From: Xiphias gladius
Taxonomy: Eukaryota; Chordata; Actinopteri; Istiophoriformes; Xiphiidae
Direction of reading: 5' to 3'
Assembly (NCBI RefSeq): GCF_016859285.1
Contig: NC_053415.1
Span: forward strand, 9,100,501 to 9,164,500
Length of the DNA stretch: 64,000 nucleotides
Part shown: one piece after another, positions 51,755-64,000 of the stretch
How the letters are laid out: every line of letters starts with the position of its first letter
Position numbering within the stretch: position 1 is the first letter of the stretch
The notes under the pieces: generated by a model
Database searches by the model: none
What the model saw: only the letters and a program-made list of their open reading frames with translations
Told to the model about the DNA's origin: nothing
Program-made: the position numbers and the translations under genes

Positions 51755-54700
51755 GAAAGGGACACACATGAGGGATAATCGGAAGACAGCAGCTGCCTGC
51801 CCGGACGTGTAAAGTATACAAATCAGCTCATATAAACCCCCCCGCCCCCACCTCCACACTCTCACACTCATACTACATTTACAGATAAGAACAATTTGTG
51901 CATACACTTGTAGAAAATGTAGAGGATATTAGGGACACTTTCTCCTTTCATATTACACTAATAAGGTGTCTCTAGGTTAAAACCACTATTCCTCATGGGT
52001 GTTCATTTGGCAAATGTAGCAAGAAAAAAGAAAGAATACTTATTTTGTTCTCAGGTATAAAATCTTACCTTAATCTAGAAGCTATACATGTCTACAGGCT
52101 TGTTTCACATGACAAGAATCTCATTTACTCAAACAATATGTTGCTAGTATTCTTTTCTTATGGCATTTGTTTTCAACATTAAGGGCTTGTGCTGTTGTAT
52201 GGACATGCATAATGCTTCTTTGGTGGGCTCTGAAGTCTATGTATACTGCTCCCAATTAAGAGAAGAAACATTTAGTGTTGAGATGCTGGAGTTTAATATC
52301 AGGATGATGTCCCTTATATTTTCTACATTCAGTGTTTGACAGTCTAAAAAGCGTAAGTGAAAGCATTAGAATATATTGTAACAGAAGTTAAAAGGAATGT
52401 TCAACACTCGAACAAAAGAAAGTGCACCTTTCACCACAGAGTGGCTCTGAACTAACTGATGGGCACTTAACACGCTACTTCTGCAGAAAAAGACAAATAA
52501 AGTATTTTATTGAAACTGAAATAAAACCTTTGCATGATTTGGGGAGAACAGCATGGGGTGTGTAAAACAACAATGACAACAGCAATACGCCTTTTAGCTG
52601 AGGATGTAATTGGCCGGATATTGAGCCTCCTCACCTTTCCCCACTCAACCAGTGACTCTGGCATGTCTGTATAACCAAGGGCACAGCCAGTGCAATGCCC
52701 CTGTAAACACATGTTTCCTCTCAATCTATGTAACAGTCTGCTGAAAAGTAAAAGGTATACTCTAGAGGACAATTTGTGGAAAATGCTATGACAAGCTGTA
52801 ATCGGTGCCTGTAAGTGTGTGCGTTTTCGAGTGTGTGTGTGTGCAGACTAGAGAGAGGGAAGGAGTGCTGAGTATTCCCTCCCCCACGGGCCACACAGAT
52901 GCCTATTACACACGCTCATCATCTCCCATCTGTCCCTGCAGATGCCCCTGCTGGGTAAACTGGCAGCTGCTCTGCTTCCACTTTCTCCAATACTAGTGTA
53001 GAAACCCAGCTCCAACTTAACAGCTAATTTTCATGACCACAAAAATCACTTTCGAGTCACTTTCCACAATTTATACACTATTATTATTGAGCGCTTAACA
53101 CCATTTGTTCACTGAGAAATCATGTCACCATAGCAATTACCAAATGGGTTACAGTAACATGACGCATAAATTGTCAGACAGATATTAAATAATTTGTTGG
53201 CAGGTTAAAGCCGGTGTACTGCGACGCAAGGATGGAGCAGAAAAAATACAGGATTTGCTCCTAAGTACATCATATCAGTAAGACTCAGTGGCTACAGATC
53301 AGATCTTCTCAATGGTTAACTCTTATGCGGGGAGTCTTTATCTTCTGCTCTTCTGGTCTCTTTTCGACACTTCTGAATTTTTTTTTTTTTTTTTTTTTTC
53401 AGATTAACAATACAAGAATGAAATTACTCGGCTAAATTTCTTTGAGAGTGCACTCTCAAAAGCTTTACCGGCTATTGACATTATAATGACTTCCTAGGGT
53501 TCTCTAGAAAATATCAGTCCATCCATTTAGAAAGCAGACGGGATATCATCCAGATGCACTTGAGATAAATTATTTCCATCTATGTAGCATGCTCTCCAAT
53601 CAACCTATTGTTCTTCCTCTCGACCAAAATACCAAAGGGGTCACAGGAGTATGTGACTAGGACAGATCTGGCATGCAATTTCTTTTCATTAGCTAAAGCA
53701 GAGTATATGTACAGAATGAACAGCACTGACCTGAGCCTGCGTGGATGTCCATATTAGCAGTGCATGACAAGCCAGAAGTTAGGCAGGGGAGAGAAGAACA
53801 ATGATATGATCATTAGTTTAGATTTTGCCTGCAGTGACAGCAATGTATAGTTTTCTTTAGTGTTTTCTTTAATTTGATTTAAAAATACCGCATTCTGCTC
53901 TGTGCTTCATTAAGGAGGGTAAAGGATGATTAAGTACTTCATCATTTATAGTGAATCTAGTGGTCTCGGATATTTTGCCAAACTGAAAGATTCATAGTGT
54001 TGAGAGAGTTGTTTTCGTGTGCTGCAGTTGGTTGCAACAGCTGTGCAATGGCCAGACCCGCAGCTGAAGGCAACTCCCAGAAATTAATTTGTCTGGAGAT
54101 GGTGAGAGGGAAGTTGGCGTGAATGAGCATATGCTCAGACACGCTGTGTGCGCTGTATCTAAACAAGGTTACTAAAAGTAACTGTTATGTTGTTTACGAG
54201 TGACTGTTCACGCTGTCCGGATTCTTCACAGTAAAAAGGGACACGCAAATAAAACCCCTGATCTAAGACAGTACTAACATAGGTATCTTTTAACTGAACA
54301 TTGACCGAACTCACAGAATGCTTGTTTGAGCCACATACTGTATGGTTTATGTAGTGACCATGTTAATAAGAGAGCATTCATCCGTGTATATTCTCTAAAT
54401 CCACCTTGATGGCAAAACGGTCACTTTTTCCATCTTCACTCATTCATTCATGACTCTGCACATCTGAATGGGATTAAAAGCTTAGGATCAGGGCAAGCTC
54501 ATTTTCATTTCTGGTTAAGAGGCAATAGTTAATAATCACTAAATTTAAAGCCTCAGGTTTATAGAAAAAAAAAACATTTGTGAGTTGACATCGCCTTGTG
54601 CGTGGCATGGAAAGAAAATGACATTATTGTTAATATTTCCCATCTGCTCTGTGAGATAATGGTTATGGCTTACATCCAGAAACATGATGAAACTTAATGA

Positions 54701-55589
54701 GAACCTCATGCACACACATAAATGCATACTGTATTTTCCTATCTAATGATGCACTTGCATACTTACTATATAAAGACAACACACACATACCCATACACAG
54801 ATAAACAGGTTTCCAAAAAGACATGTGAAGTGCCAACAGGTCCTCCTGCAGGGATGGCATTTTATTGTAAACAGGGAGAAAATGAGCACTCTCTCTTATA
54901 AATCTCTCTAACTGTCATTGTGTAACTACAACTTCAAATAGACGGTGCTATTACTGTCAGTGGGCCCATGGACGAGTTAGAAAACAATGGCTCATCTGCT
55001 AAACACAGGGGGATCTATTCCTATGTGATGATGACCTCTCAAACACACTCACGAGATAAGCATGATAATGCAGCCATTAGGATGATTGCCTCTCTAACAA
55101 ATCTGAGTAAGACATGTATTTGTGCTTTGTAGAAAAGACGTACAATATTGACGCAAAAATTAAAAATGTGTGTTAGATGTCCAAAACAACCTACATAGCA
55201 ACATACCAACAAATGGGAAACCACTCATTAATCTGAAAAACCTAAATCACAACAACATACTCAGCAATTGTACCCTACTGACCCTTTCACGCTTTCTGAT
55301 GATTTAAGACTAGGGGATAACATTAATGCTCTCCTAAGGGGAGTAAGACTCTCTCTAAAGAATGGGATCAAAGCACTCAAGGTATTCTACATGTAACTTA
55401 AAACTATCTAAACATTTAACCCTGCAGATGTGGATGTACTTCGTATTATACCTGTAATAAAGCATCACAAAGAGAACTTGTTCCTGCTATAGCATAGCTT
55501 TATTGAAGATCTTTATTACTATGTGTATTAAAATGAACCTGAAAGTTCAGCTGTAATTTTTCCACGTTATTTGTATCAAACAAACATCC

Positions 55590-56055
55590 AGACATGGCTT
55601 TGAGAGACATGACTAGAACTGCTCTAAAACTAATTTCAATCTTTGCTCTGACCACTGAGTTCATCTATATATCATACTCTCTCTCTCCTACTGTATTCCA
55701 ATTAAATGTCAGCGACATTGATGAAAAAAAAAAAAAAGGCCTTAGAAGATTTATGTTTAACATCCTCCTTGGACCCACTGCTGTGTTGGCTCTACCGCAG
55801 GGAAATGGTGTCACTTCTCATAATTACACACATTTTTTGGCCATCAAGTTCTATTTCTAGCTCTCAAATAATCTTCTTCTTTTCTCATTTACTTTGCAAT
55901 CTATTACCGGGACACAGCTCAATAAGGCAGGGATGCATTAGCAGAGTCATTTCACAAGCACTTAACCCTGCATCAGCTTTTAATAATAGCTATGGTCAAA
56001 GGTCTTTTTCACATACTTTCACGTACAAAATTTGGAATGAGTTCACCTAACATAC
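55590..56055 (+). mobile_element. Possible LINE remnant
   Basis: The plus strand ends in ALNPASAFNNSYGQRSFSHT followed by FTYKIWNEF, reminiscent of the YGQRSFS..AP.LWN landmark near the end of LINE polymerases. No further catalytic motif is recognisable, so this is weak. Confidence 0.25.
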
Positions 56056-57086
56056 CAGAGCCAAAGTCACAGTTCAAATGAGTACTGTATATGATCAATT
56101 TCTACTGTAAGGAAAAAACTGAAAACAAGAGCAAAGCCAAAAACAGTTCTCAGTCACAACAACACCTTCAGGCCCAATCTAAGACCTTTTGTCTTTTTTT
56201 GTCTTACATTTCTTCTTGATAACTGTTAGTTCTACTTTTTGTCTCTTTGTCTAGTATTGTTATAATTCTTTCTGTATGTTTTTATCTATATTTTGTTGTG
56301 GCTGGCATGACACAAACTGAGTTTTTAAACAGTTGAAAGCAGTTGGAAATAATTGTTTTACCTCTGGAGGAGGGATTGCTAGATATTGTAGTGTTAATAT
56401 ATGGTACTGTTAAATAGAATAAATATACACTCAAATTCAAGTGAATATAAATAAAGGATCTTTTACTGAATTAATGCTGAGCAAAAACTAGAGCTTTTTG
56501 GTTGTATTTCAGATTATTGGGTTACAAGCTTAAAGCAATTGTGCAACAATCTAGTGTTTAAAAAAGCCATCCCAGTTGTCAAATAATGAACATGTATTTA
56601 CAGTAATATTCACCCAGCCTTCGATACAATGTGTTTTTCTAATTAGCAGATAGAAGCTATGATTAACCTTTGCATCTTAACTCAATGCTATGTACCATGT
56701 GGGTATTTCGAGGCTTTAGAGAGGCTCCAAAATTCAGACTCTCTGGGTGGCCAAACTTCAGACTGCCGTAACAATATGCATGGTTTGTAATGCAGGGAGC
56801 CACCTCGCTTTTTGGGCTAGGCCTAGAGGGGGAATAACACATGCCCAAGCAATGCTCTACATTAATTACGCCTCATTGGCCTTAGGTAGTTCCATCAGCA
56901 GTTGGCTCCAAAAGTCTTTCGATGTAATGAAGGAGAGAGATGAGTTTAGCACCCAGGTACACTGGGTTAAAAAGAAATCTAACATTTTTTCTCTTTTATC
57001 TTTTTTCTGATATTTGACATTTGGCCATTCCCTTGCTGTCCGCTGTTATTGGGTATTGACAGAGGGAAACAATGCAAATGGATGAG

Positions 57087-57120
57087 ATATATATATATAT
57101 ATATATAGATATATATATAA
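57087..57120. repeat. (TA)n microsatellite
   Basis: Alternating AT with one G interruption. Confidence 0.95.
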
Positions 57121-57199
57121 ATATAAAATATAAGGTTTGGGATTTTGGGACATTTGTTGTAGATATTTAATGGTGCCACAAGGATGAATCCCAGTGTCC

Positions 57200-57350
57200 T
57201 CAGTAGCCCTCTTATCTTCACTGAGAAAATCAACTGAAGAAGCCTTTCGGATGAGAGCCGAAACATCTCCAAGAACTTCAAGGAAGGCCAGTTGCCTTTG
57301 CATAGCAATAACAGAATACCATGACCCGGATGACTAAGAATCTTCACAGA
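57200..57350. repeat. Dispersed repeat related to 24.96-25.12 kb
   Basis: Contains gaagaagcctttcggatgag, ccgaaacatctccaagaact and gaataccatgacccggatga. The first two blocks correspond to the left arm (inverted) and the last to the flank of the palindromic repeat at 24,959-25,120; a weaker relative of the first block lies near 26,500. Family unknown. Confidence 0.65.
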
Positions 57351-60189
57351 CACTGGAAAAACAACCTATTTCTATCTCATAATACAGTCATTGAAGTAAA
57401 AAAAGTAATTTTTTGTTGTCAAAATGTTATTCTAAATAGCTAATTGTACTCCTTCAGTGTATTTTCAAGAAAAATGGTTATTTTCTTTGTACTTCTCTTG
57501 CTTACCCTAACTCAACTTCACCCAGGCTGCGCTGCCTGATTCAGATGTACCCTTCTCTATTAACAAACAACTTGACAAGAAGAATTAATCCATTGTGAAA
57601 TTACAACCTCGATGAACTGTTCACAGTGGTGAAGAAAAAAGAGGACCGCGCCAATTAAAAGCAAAGCCATTACCAGCTAAGCTAAGGACATTAATCAGCA
57701 ACTATAGTAAAATCAGTGAAAACACAATAGTAAGGAGTAATATACACAATTAAAAAAAGCATTAGCAGCAATAAATACAAAAGTATATAACATAGTATAT
57801 ATGCCAAAAATTAAAGTGAGTAATTGATTCAACAGAACTGTACTTGTTTACTGTAAAACCTCCAAAATGCATTTGAATAAGGGAATAAGAAAAGCAGCTC
57901 ATATAGTTGAACAGTAGCTGTACTGCATACAGTTAGCAGTAGATAATGATATTTCTTAGTGAGGCATAGAACAATACCTACAACACCTGAGATGTTGAAA
58001 GACAAACTGTGAGCAAAAAGTTAGATGCAGTTAAAAACACCTGGATGTTTTGGATGTCTTATAGTTTAGGTGCCATTGTGGTCCACTATGTGGAATGGTG
58101 GTTGTAGAGCCTCAAAACAGGAGGGAGGCGGTGCTTCTTTCCTATAGTGTAAGTGGAGCATCCTGGCACCGAAGGAGCTGTCAAAAGCAATTATGGTGCT
58201 CACTGTGGGTGGAAGGTGTTGCACATAATAGATAGTTTGGTCATTACTCTTCCACCCCCACATACTCTAGGGAAATGAAAAGAGCACACAGGACAGAACT
58301 AACTTCCCTCATTAGTTTGTCTAGTATCTTTTTGTCCATTGTCCAAATGCCACTGCCTCAGCAGACCACAACACAGGAGATAACTAATCTAAGAGAAACA
58401 GCAGCATATACATAGCTGAGCTCACCATGCAGGGGTTTAAGGTAGGCAAGGATAAGCATTCCCAGACCAGAACTGACCACCACGCGGCTATACCCCAACA
58501 ATGCACCACCAAACATCAAGGGAAATTTACTATTTAGTGTACTGAAGAGAATAGATCCACTTGATATGCAGCATAATGCTATGACACATCAACTTGGCAG
58601 CAGATAATTTATCAACTGACTAAAATTACAAGATCAAGACCCTTGGCTTGGGGCAGACAAAATGAAAAGCAGCACTGACAAACAGCAGATGGCCACGAGT
58701 TCAGCGAGTGTGATCCTATTCCAGCAGCTAATCAAGAGAAGTTAAAGAAGGGCTCAGTTGTTGTGGCCTAATTTATGATATATATACAGCAAGGGATGCT
58801 GTCACACAACCAAATGATTTTAAATTACTTAGGTTTTTCTAATGTTGAGCTGAACATGAGGTATGTGGAGAGAATATGAATGTGATGACCTAAAAGACAT
58901 GTTGTGTTTTTGTGTTACTTGAAGCCAAATAAACAAGGTTTATGTCAACAGATTTAAAGAAAATCTACAATTATTACTCTCCACTAGTAATGTCAGTTTA
59001 CCAAGTCAAAGGGAAGAGGAAACTCAGCATAATAATCCCAACAACATTAGGGGAAACCTCCATACCTCGAAACTAACCAAGTGCCAACATGAGGTGTCAA
59101 AATTTACTACCGCTGTAACCAATAGCATGAAGCACCTCAATGTTTTGCCAAAGAAGAAAAAGCCAAAAGACTGAGCATGGGTAGATAGCAGGACCATAAG
59201 AGCTTAGCTTGGCAGCCACACCAGCAGGCACCAGACATTGCCCACAAGCAGATCTGTGGGGAAGCAATAAAACCCCCTCAACAAATGAATGCCTATAATG
59301 TAATGCCTATAATAGAACTGTATCTATTTTTTTCTACCCCACTCTTCTAAACAGACACCACAGCTAATTCCACAGTTTCCCGAACAGCCAGCAGCATCAG
59401 CACCCTCATAGCTTACTGAAATTCGCAAAGTACACAAACCCGTCGGAACTGAGCCGAAACATCCAATTATGACCAGCAAGCACCAAGAAAGCACCAAATG
59501 CTTAATTTTGGTGAAGTGACGCAGTGAGGTTGGGGACTCAGTGTTAACAATAGTGATACATATGGTGAAAAAATACATTTGTGAGACTTACAATCTTGAA
59601 TTGTTTGCTTCATGGCAGCCAGCAACGTATCTTCAATAGATTACAAAAAGTGTGTTGCACGTTCATTATAGTTAGTGGCAGACTGCATGTCAGGTAAGAG
59701 CATCATCGGGAATGGTCTGCCTGAACCTCACAGGCTTGCCCATAAGCAGCTGATGCCCTGATGCATATTTGACCTATGATTCTGTGGACTACAATAACAC
59801 CTTATGTCTATGTTTTATGTATTGACATCCCTAGCAGTGACCAATTCGAAATGTGTCAAAACACAAAATCCGTGCTCAACTGTGACATGCACACTTGAGG
59901 ACGCACAACTGTTTTTTTCATGTGTGACTATCTGCCAATGACATTATGTTCAAAAGTGATATGAACCCTTGCTTAATATATCTTGTCATACATGTGGTTT
60001 GTAGGTGAAAGGGGCTTAATTGTCTAGTACTTAAGTTATTATCTGACAAATTCCTCTCATCTCTACTAATAAAAAAAATATCTAAACTACTTACCAGAAA
60101 TACATTTACAACTGAGAGGCCACATCAACACACAAATTGCAACATTGTTAAATAAAGGTCCTTTTATTCTCAAATCTAAGCATACACCA

Positions 60190-60238
60190 ATCAGCCACAA
60201 CATCGAAACCAGTCACCAGTTTTAATGTTGTGGCTGAT
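60190..60238. repeat. Perfect 14-bp inverted repeat (MITE-like remnant)
   Basis: ATCAGCCACAACAT and its exact inverse ATGTTGTGGCTGAT, separated by 21 bases. The motif resembles the terminal repeat of a widespread fish transposon, so this may be an element reduced to its two ends. Confidence 0.75.
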
Positions 60239-63021
60239 CAGTGAATTCTCTATGTCTTTATTCACAACACAAAAGCCATTGGTGGAACAAAAAGCATCAA
60301 GAAAGCAACAGCTTATGCAGCTAACCTTGTTTCATTTTCCAGCAGATCAACACGCCAAAAGTACAAATGGGAAACATATTGATTTTGCTGGATTACACAA
60401 ATAGGATGATGTGATTTTAAGGCAATGATGAACTTACAATCGCATGGGGAGGTGATTTTCCTTGAGCAGAAATATATAGAAGCTCTAGTTGGTGAATTGC
60501 TCCACATGACCCTATTAGCAAAACAAACGGGATGGTATGTGAAAATGACTAATCTGCCAAACCAATACATTCTTACAATATTATTAGAAAAATTCAGTTG
60601 ATGTGTTCTTGCTGCTGATAATCAGTGATTAATATGCTTTTAATTTCTCATGTTATATCAGGATTTGAGATGTAGCATCTTGTTTTTGAGGGAGCACAAA
60701 ACATACACCCACATGAACAAACAGTTTTAAAAAAGATAACAAGTTTAGCAATAACCAATCGGCTCAATAATAATGATAGTAATGTAATATGATGATGTCT
60801 TTAACAGTATGGAAAGCATTTCCTCAATGTCCACACAGACAAAGGCATCTGTCTTGTAACTCTGCAGATGTCTCTCACACACAATGTACAGCAGAGGAGT
60901 GTTGGAGGTGGAGAGGAAGCATGTTTCTCCATAGGACAGGGCCAGAGTGGACAGAGTGGAGGCCCCAGGCATTAATAGAATGAAAAATAGCTATCTGACT
61001 GGCACAGTGGCTGGCAGACTGTCAAGACAATTCTGTTGTATTTTATGGAAACAGTACATATAGCACTTGATATCTCAGCATTTGACGGCAAACACTTTTC
61101 AGAGTTATGATGAAATTCAAATGTCTGCTGTAATTATAGATCCAATTTGTTTGTTTTTCTGGGAGCTCTGCTTTGACATCTGTGAGCTCTCTGTGGCGGT
61201 ATCTCAGAGCATCTTTTATTCAGACATGGGCTGTTCTGTAAAATATACTGAAAAATCAGTATGTAAAGATCCACCATTTTATCAGCATCTGAATATTTGT
61301 GGGTGTTTTTTTATACTAACTTTAAAAATCAGTGATACATAATTCCAGTAAAAAGTAGCCAAAAGAAATTTCACTTTAAAAAAATTCTAAGGATATGGAC
61401 AAAATGTTTGCACACCAGAAAGTATATTGGCAGGAGTGTAGGAAGAAAAGGCGCATAAAAATAAACACATACTCACTTCGGAGGAGTGTGGATTCGAAGG
61501 ACCTTGAGTGAAATGTTCTAAAAAAAAACAAACCTATTCTTATAAGGAATTACATTCTGAAAGTTGAGATAAAACATGTTGCAGGATGACCAAGTGGTTA
61601 GTTTGAATATATTAAAATACAAATAGGTTAAAAGTTTGATATCCCACAACAGGCGTTTCGGGCATGTCTAGTCAAACTATCCTTCTAATTTCAGAAGCAA
61701 TGGGTCTTGATTTCAGACAGACAGACAAAAGCAGCTTTTTATTTCTAACCGGCAAGCACTGATTTTTCCAGCTGAAATAATAATAACCATCGCTATGGGG
61801 ATTTTTGAAGCTTTAGCTAGCTAGGTAGCCAATGAAGCTAACTGTAGCTCCATGTGTAAGCTGAAAACACTATCTCAGGCTGAATTTTGAATGTTTCCAT
61901 TTGACTTGTTTAAATTGAGAACCCTAACAAAGGGGCACTTGATGGCTACATAAGTGATATGGAAGTGTGAGACTGAAGCTAACATGTCCCAGGCAAAAAT
62001 ACAGCATCCTCACCGGCTGATAATCTATCACGAGAACATGGAAAAAAAACGGAATAGTGTCTTGTAAGGCAAAGTAGCACTAGTTAGTCCTAATATCTAG
62101 GTGAAGAATGAAATTAACCTGATCAAGACATTATGCTTTATTGATTGTATTTCCAAAGAGTATGTTTCACTTTTAACATTAAAAGAGAGAAAGCAGGATA
62201 AGGACTAGCGGATATTTCTGGCAAATGTAACGCAATTGCGGATAACAAGAATGAGTGGAGTTGCTGGAGGGTCAACTTTCCCAAATCTAATGAAGAGCAG
62301 AACAGAGCTGCTAACATTACCCTGTGCTCTGATATAATAGCACCCAGGACCAGCTTTCATACAGTATACACAGTGGATGAGGTAGTCATGAAAGGGTCTT
62401 TTTTAACATAACCTCTAAATGGTATTATGTTTCTTAGCCTTGGATGCCTGGTTAGGTCACAACTGTTGTTAGTAAGATAATAGTTGGACATGTTAGCATT
62501 TGCAGCTTACATTAGAGTAGACTGACCCACTGTTTAATCCATTCCCAACACTTTTTCTCTGGTATTTTTAGTTTTATACCACCGACAAAAATAAGACACC
62601 ACCATCACTCTTATTGCAGCCATATGCATACCTCCTCAACATGTGGATAAAATCAAAGACTTCACAGACCTGCTGCTCCAATTACAGTTGCTAAGCTGAT
62701 TTGATTGGGAAATTTCTATTTGGAGCTCCCCGAAAACATATGTACAATTAGTAACCTTCCACTGAAAGTTCTTTAATTATTCTTTTCCCACTTGGACGCA
62801 AGATTCTGATTGGGCCAACAGCTCCACAATGACAGGTTTTCAGTGAGGTAATACATTAATTATTCATCTTGATTAAGTAGTTCTTGATCACATTTTACCA
62901 ATGTAGAAAATCTTGCAGGCTACCTCATTAACAGCACACATATAGCTTAGAGCCAAACTCCTCCATAGTCTGTTCCACAATGTGGCCATTTTTGCCCATT
63001 ATTTTCATGGTAGCACGTTTT

Positions 63022-63067
63022 CTGTCTCTCTCTCTCTCTCTCTCTCTTCCTCTCCATCTCTCTCTCT
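63022..63067. repeat. (TC)n microsatellite
   Basis: CT repeats with two short interruptions. Confidence 0.95.
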
Positions 63068-64000
63068 ATTTTTCTTACTCACTCAACCATGTGACCAGGC
63101 AAGGCCAGCCTTTGGCTAGAGAGCAGTTCACAGGTTGATAAGAGAGCAAGTGTTTGTTAGAGAGTAGGTCTAGCCATTAGGAATGAGAATATTTTTGTCA
63201 TGCTGCACACTAACAGAGACTTAATGAAGTACTAAGGATGAAATGTAAATATGAAAGCTGAACGGTGAAGTACACTGGCTTAAAGAAAAAGCAGCTTTTT
63301 TTGAGACCATGTGGAGAAGTCTGTTGTGACCATCCAGGATTATTAGTTTAACATTACAGCAGGAAGAAGTAACCTCATACCTTGATGCCTATTGAGCTAT
63401 AGTAGAGGTTATAGTATCTTTCCACCCACACCTCAGACAGATGTACTTCACTTTAAATGGCCATTTGGATAATGTTAACAATGAGCCCTAGTCCACCCTC
63501 AGGATAGATCTGCGAGGGCATTGGCAACAGAGAGCTCCGGTTTCAGTGGCAAGTGTGATTACAGGGCATAGACATTGTTAGTGGGCACTTAACCATCTGT
63601 ACACAAATCTCCACTAGAGCACACCGGAATATTTTTCACACAACCATGCCTCATCTCTATATTGACCTCTACAAACTAAAGTGTCCTTTCATGCCCATTC
63701 AAGCATAGAGGCAGCATTCATAAAAAACTTATCCTCTTTAAACTATGAACCCATGAGAGTTATGTTGTCACAACATATTCAGAGCTACAGATACAACCTG
63801 ACTATGGAATATCAAAAGATCCCATCTGTCCACTTCTCCTTCTCTACCCCCCTTCTTTTTGTTACTTAACACTCCCCTGTTTTTATGTCAAGAAAAGGGC
63901 ATGTCTTGCAAGGCAAATGATTTGGTCTGACTGAAGACACCAGAAAACAAACAGGTCACCCAGGAGTCCCACTGGGTGATGGGTAATAAACCTTGTCATT

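Larger units (their letters stand above)
51680..64000 (-). other. thsd7b: Probable long thsd7b intron running off the right edge
   Basis: About 12.3 kb with no exon I can defend. Roughly two thirds of a THSD7-length protein is still missing 5' of the exon at 51.6 kb, so the gene must continue to the right. The stretch contains microsatellites, short palindromes and repeat fragments listed separately. Confidence 0.6.

Noticed and set aside
52467..52772. 101-codon minus-strand frame with CLQGHCTGCALGY
   Set aside because: The cysteines look tempting for thsd7b, but there is no W..W..C motif and no splice pair that keeps phase 0 into the exon at 51,679.
60745..60983. Open frames on both strands near 60.8 kb with several Cys and Trp on the plus strand
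   Set aside because: The plus-strand orientation is wrong for thsd7b, the residues do not follow a TSP1 pattern, and the minus-strand frames contain stops.
61477..61517. Possible 41-bp minus-strand exon (NISLKVLRIHTPP) with TTTTAG acceptor and GTGAGT donor
   Set aside because: The splice signals are good but it is too short, has no thrombospondin-repeat residues and cannot be linked in frame to a neighbour. It may be chance.

Overview
The window is vertebrate nuclear DNA, most likely from a teleost fish. Short exons with GT/AG borders are separated by long AT-rich introns. There is a single CpG-rich promoter-like patch, abundant microsatellites, and relics of fish-type Tc1/mariner, hAT and LINE elements. 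I see no prokaryotic operons, CRISPR arrays or phage. All recognisable host genes read on the minus strand, so transcription runs from high to low coordinates.

Three gene units are present. (1) About 29.74 to 51.68 kb holds the last 13 coding exons of a thrombospondin type-1 domain protein of the THSD7 family, called thsd7b. They give 1701 nt in one continuous frame, 566 residues, covering several TSP1 repeats, a juxtamembrane region, one transmembrane helix and a short cytoplasmic tail. The 5' part of the gene lies beyond the right edge, and 51.7-64 kb reads as a long intron. (2) About 13.75 to 19.19 kb holds a complete six-exon histamine N-methyltransferase gene (hnmt, 294 residues). Its SAM-binding loop and the residues known to hold histamine in the human enzyme (E28, Q143, N283) are all present. 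A CpG-rich, probable promoter region lies just upstream at about 19.6-20.1 kb. (3) About 5.86 to 10.02 kb holds a second, tandem hnmt-like copy. Its exons 2, 3 and 5 have exactly the same lengths as in the intact gene, but exon 4 carries in-frame stops, exon 6 a frameshift, and exon 1 was not found. It is called a pseudogene.

The thsd7b-then-hnmt order in one orientation matches the arrangement I know from the human chromosome 2q22 region, which supports the names. The left 4 kb, the 10-13.7 kb gap, the 20-29.7 kb intergenic stretch and the introns hold mobile-element remnants. These are three degenerate Tc1-like elements, a hAT-like zinc-finger fragment, a LINE fragment resembling the C-terminus of R2-like elements, a 625-bp tandem duplication, a 204-bp repeat pair in two thsd7b introns (one copy abutting a perfect 15-bp hairpin), and several palindromic short repeats.

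Nothing looks like a wholly new biological system. The most informative items are the decaying hnmt duplicate, the fresh tandem duplication between the two genes, and the intronic repeat pair with its hairpin. All exon borders were read by eye from splice consensus and frame; no alignment or database search was run.
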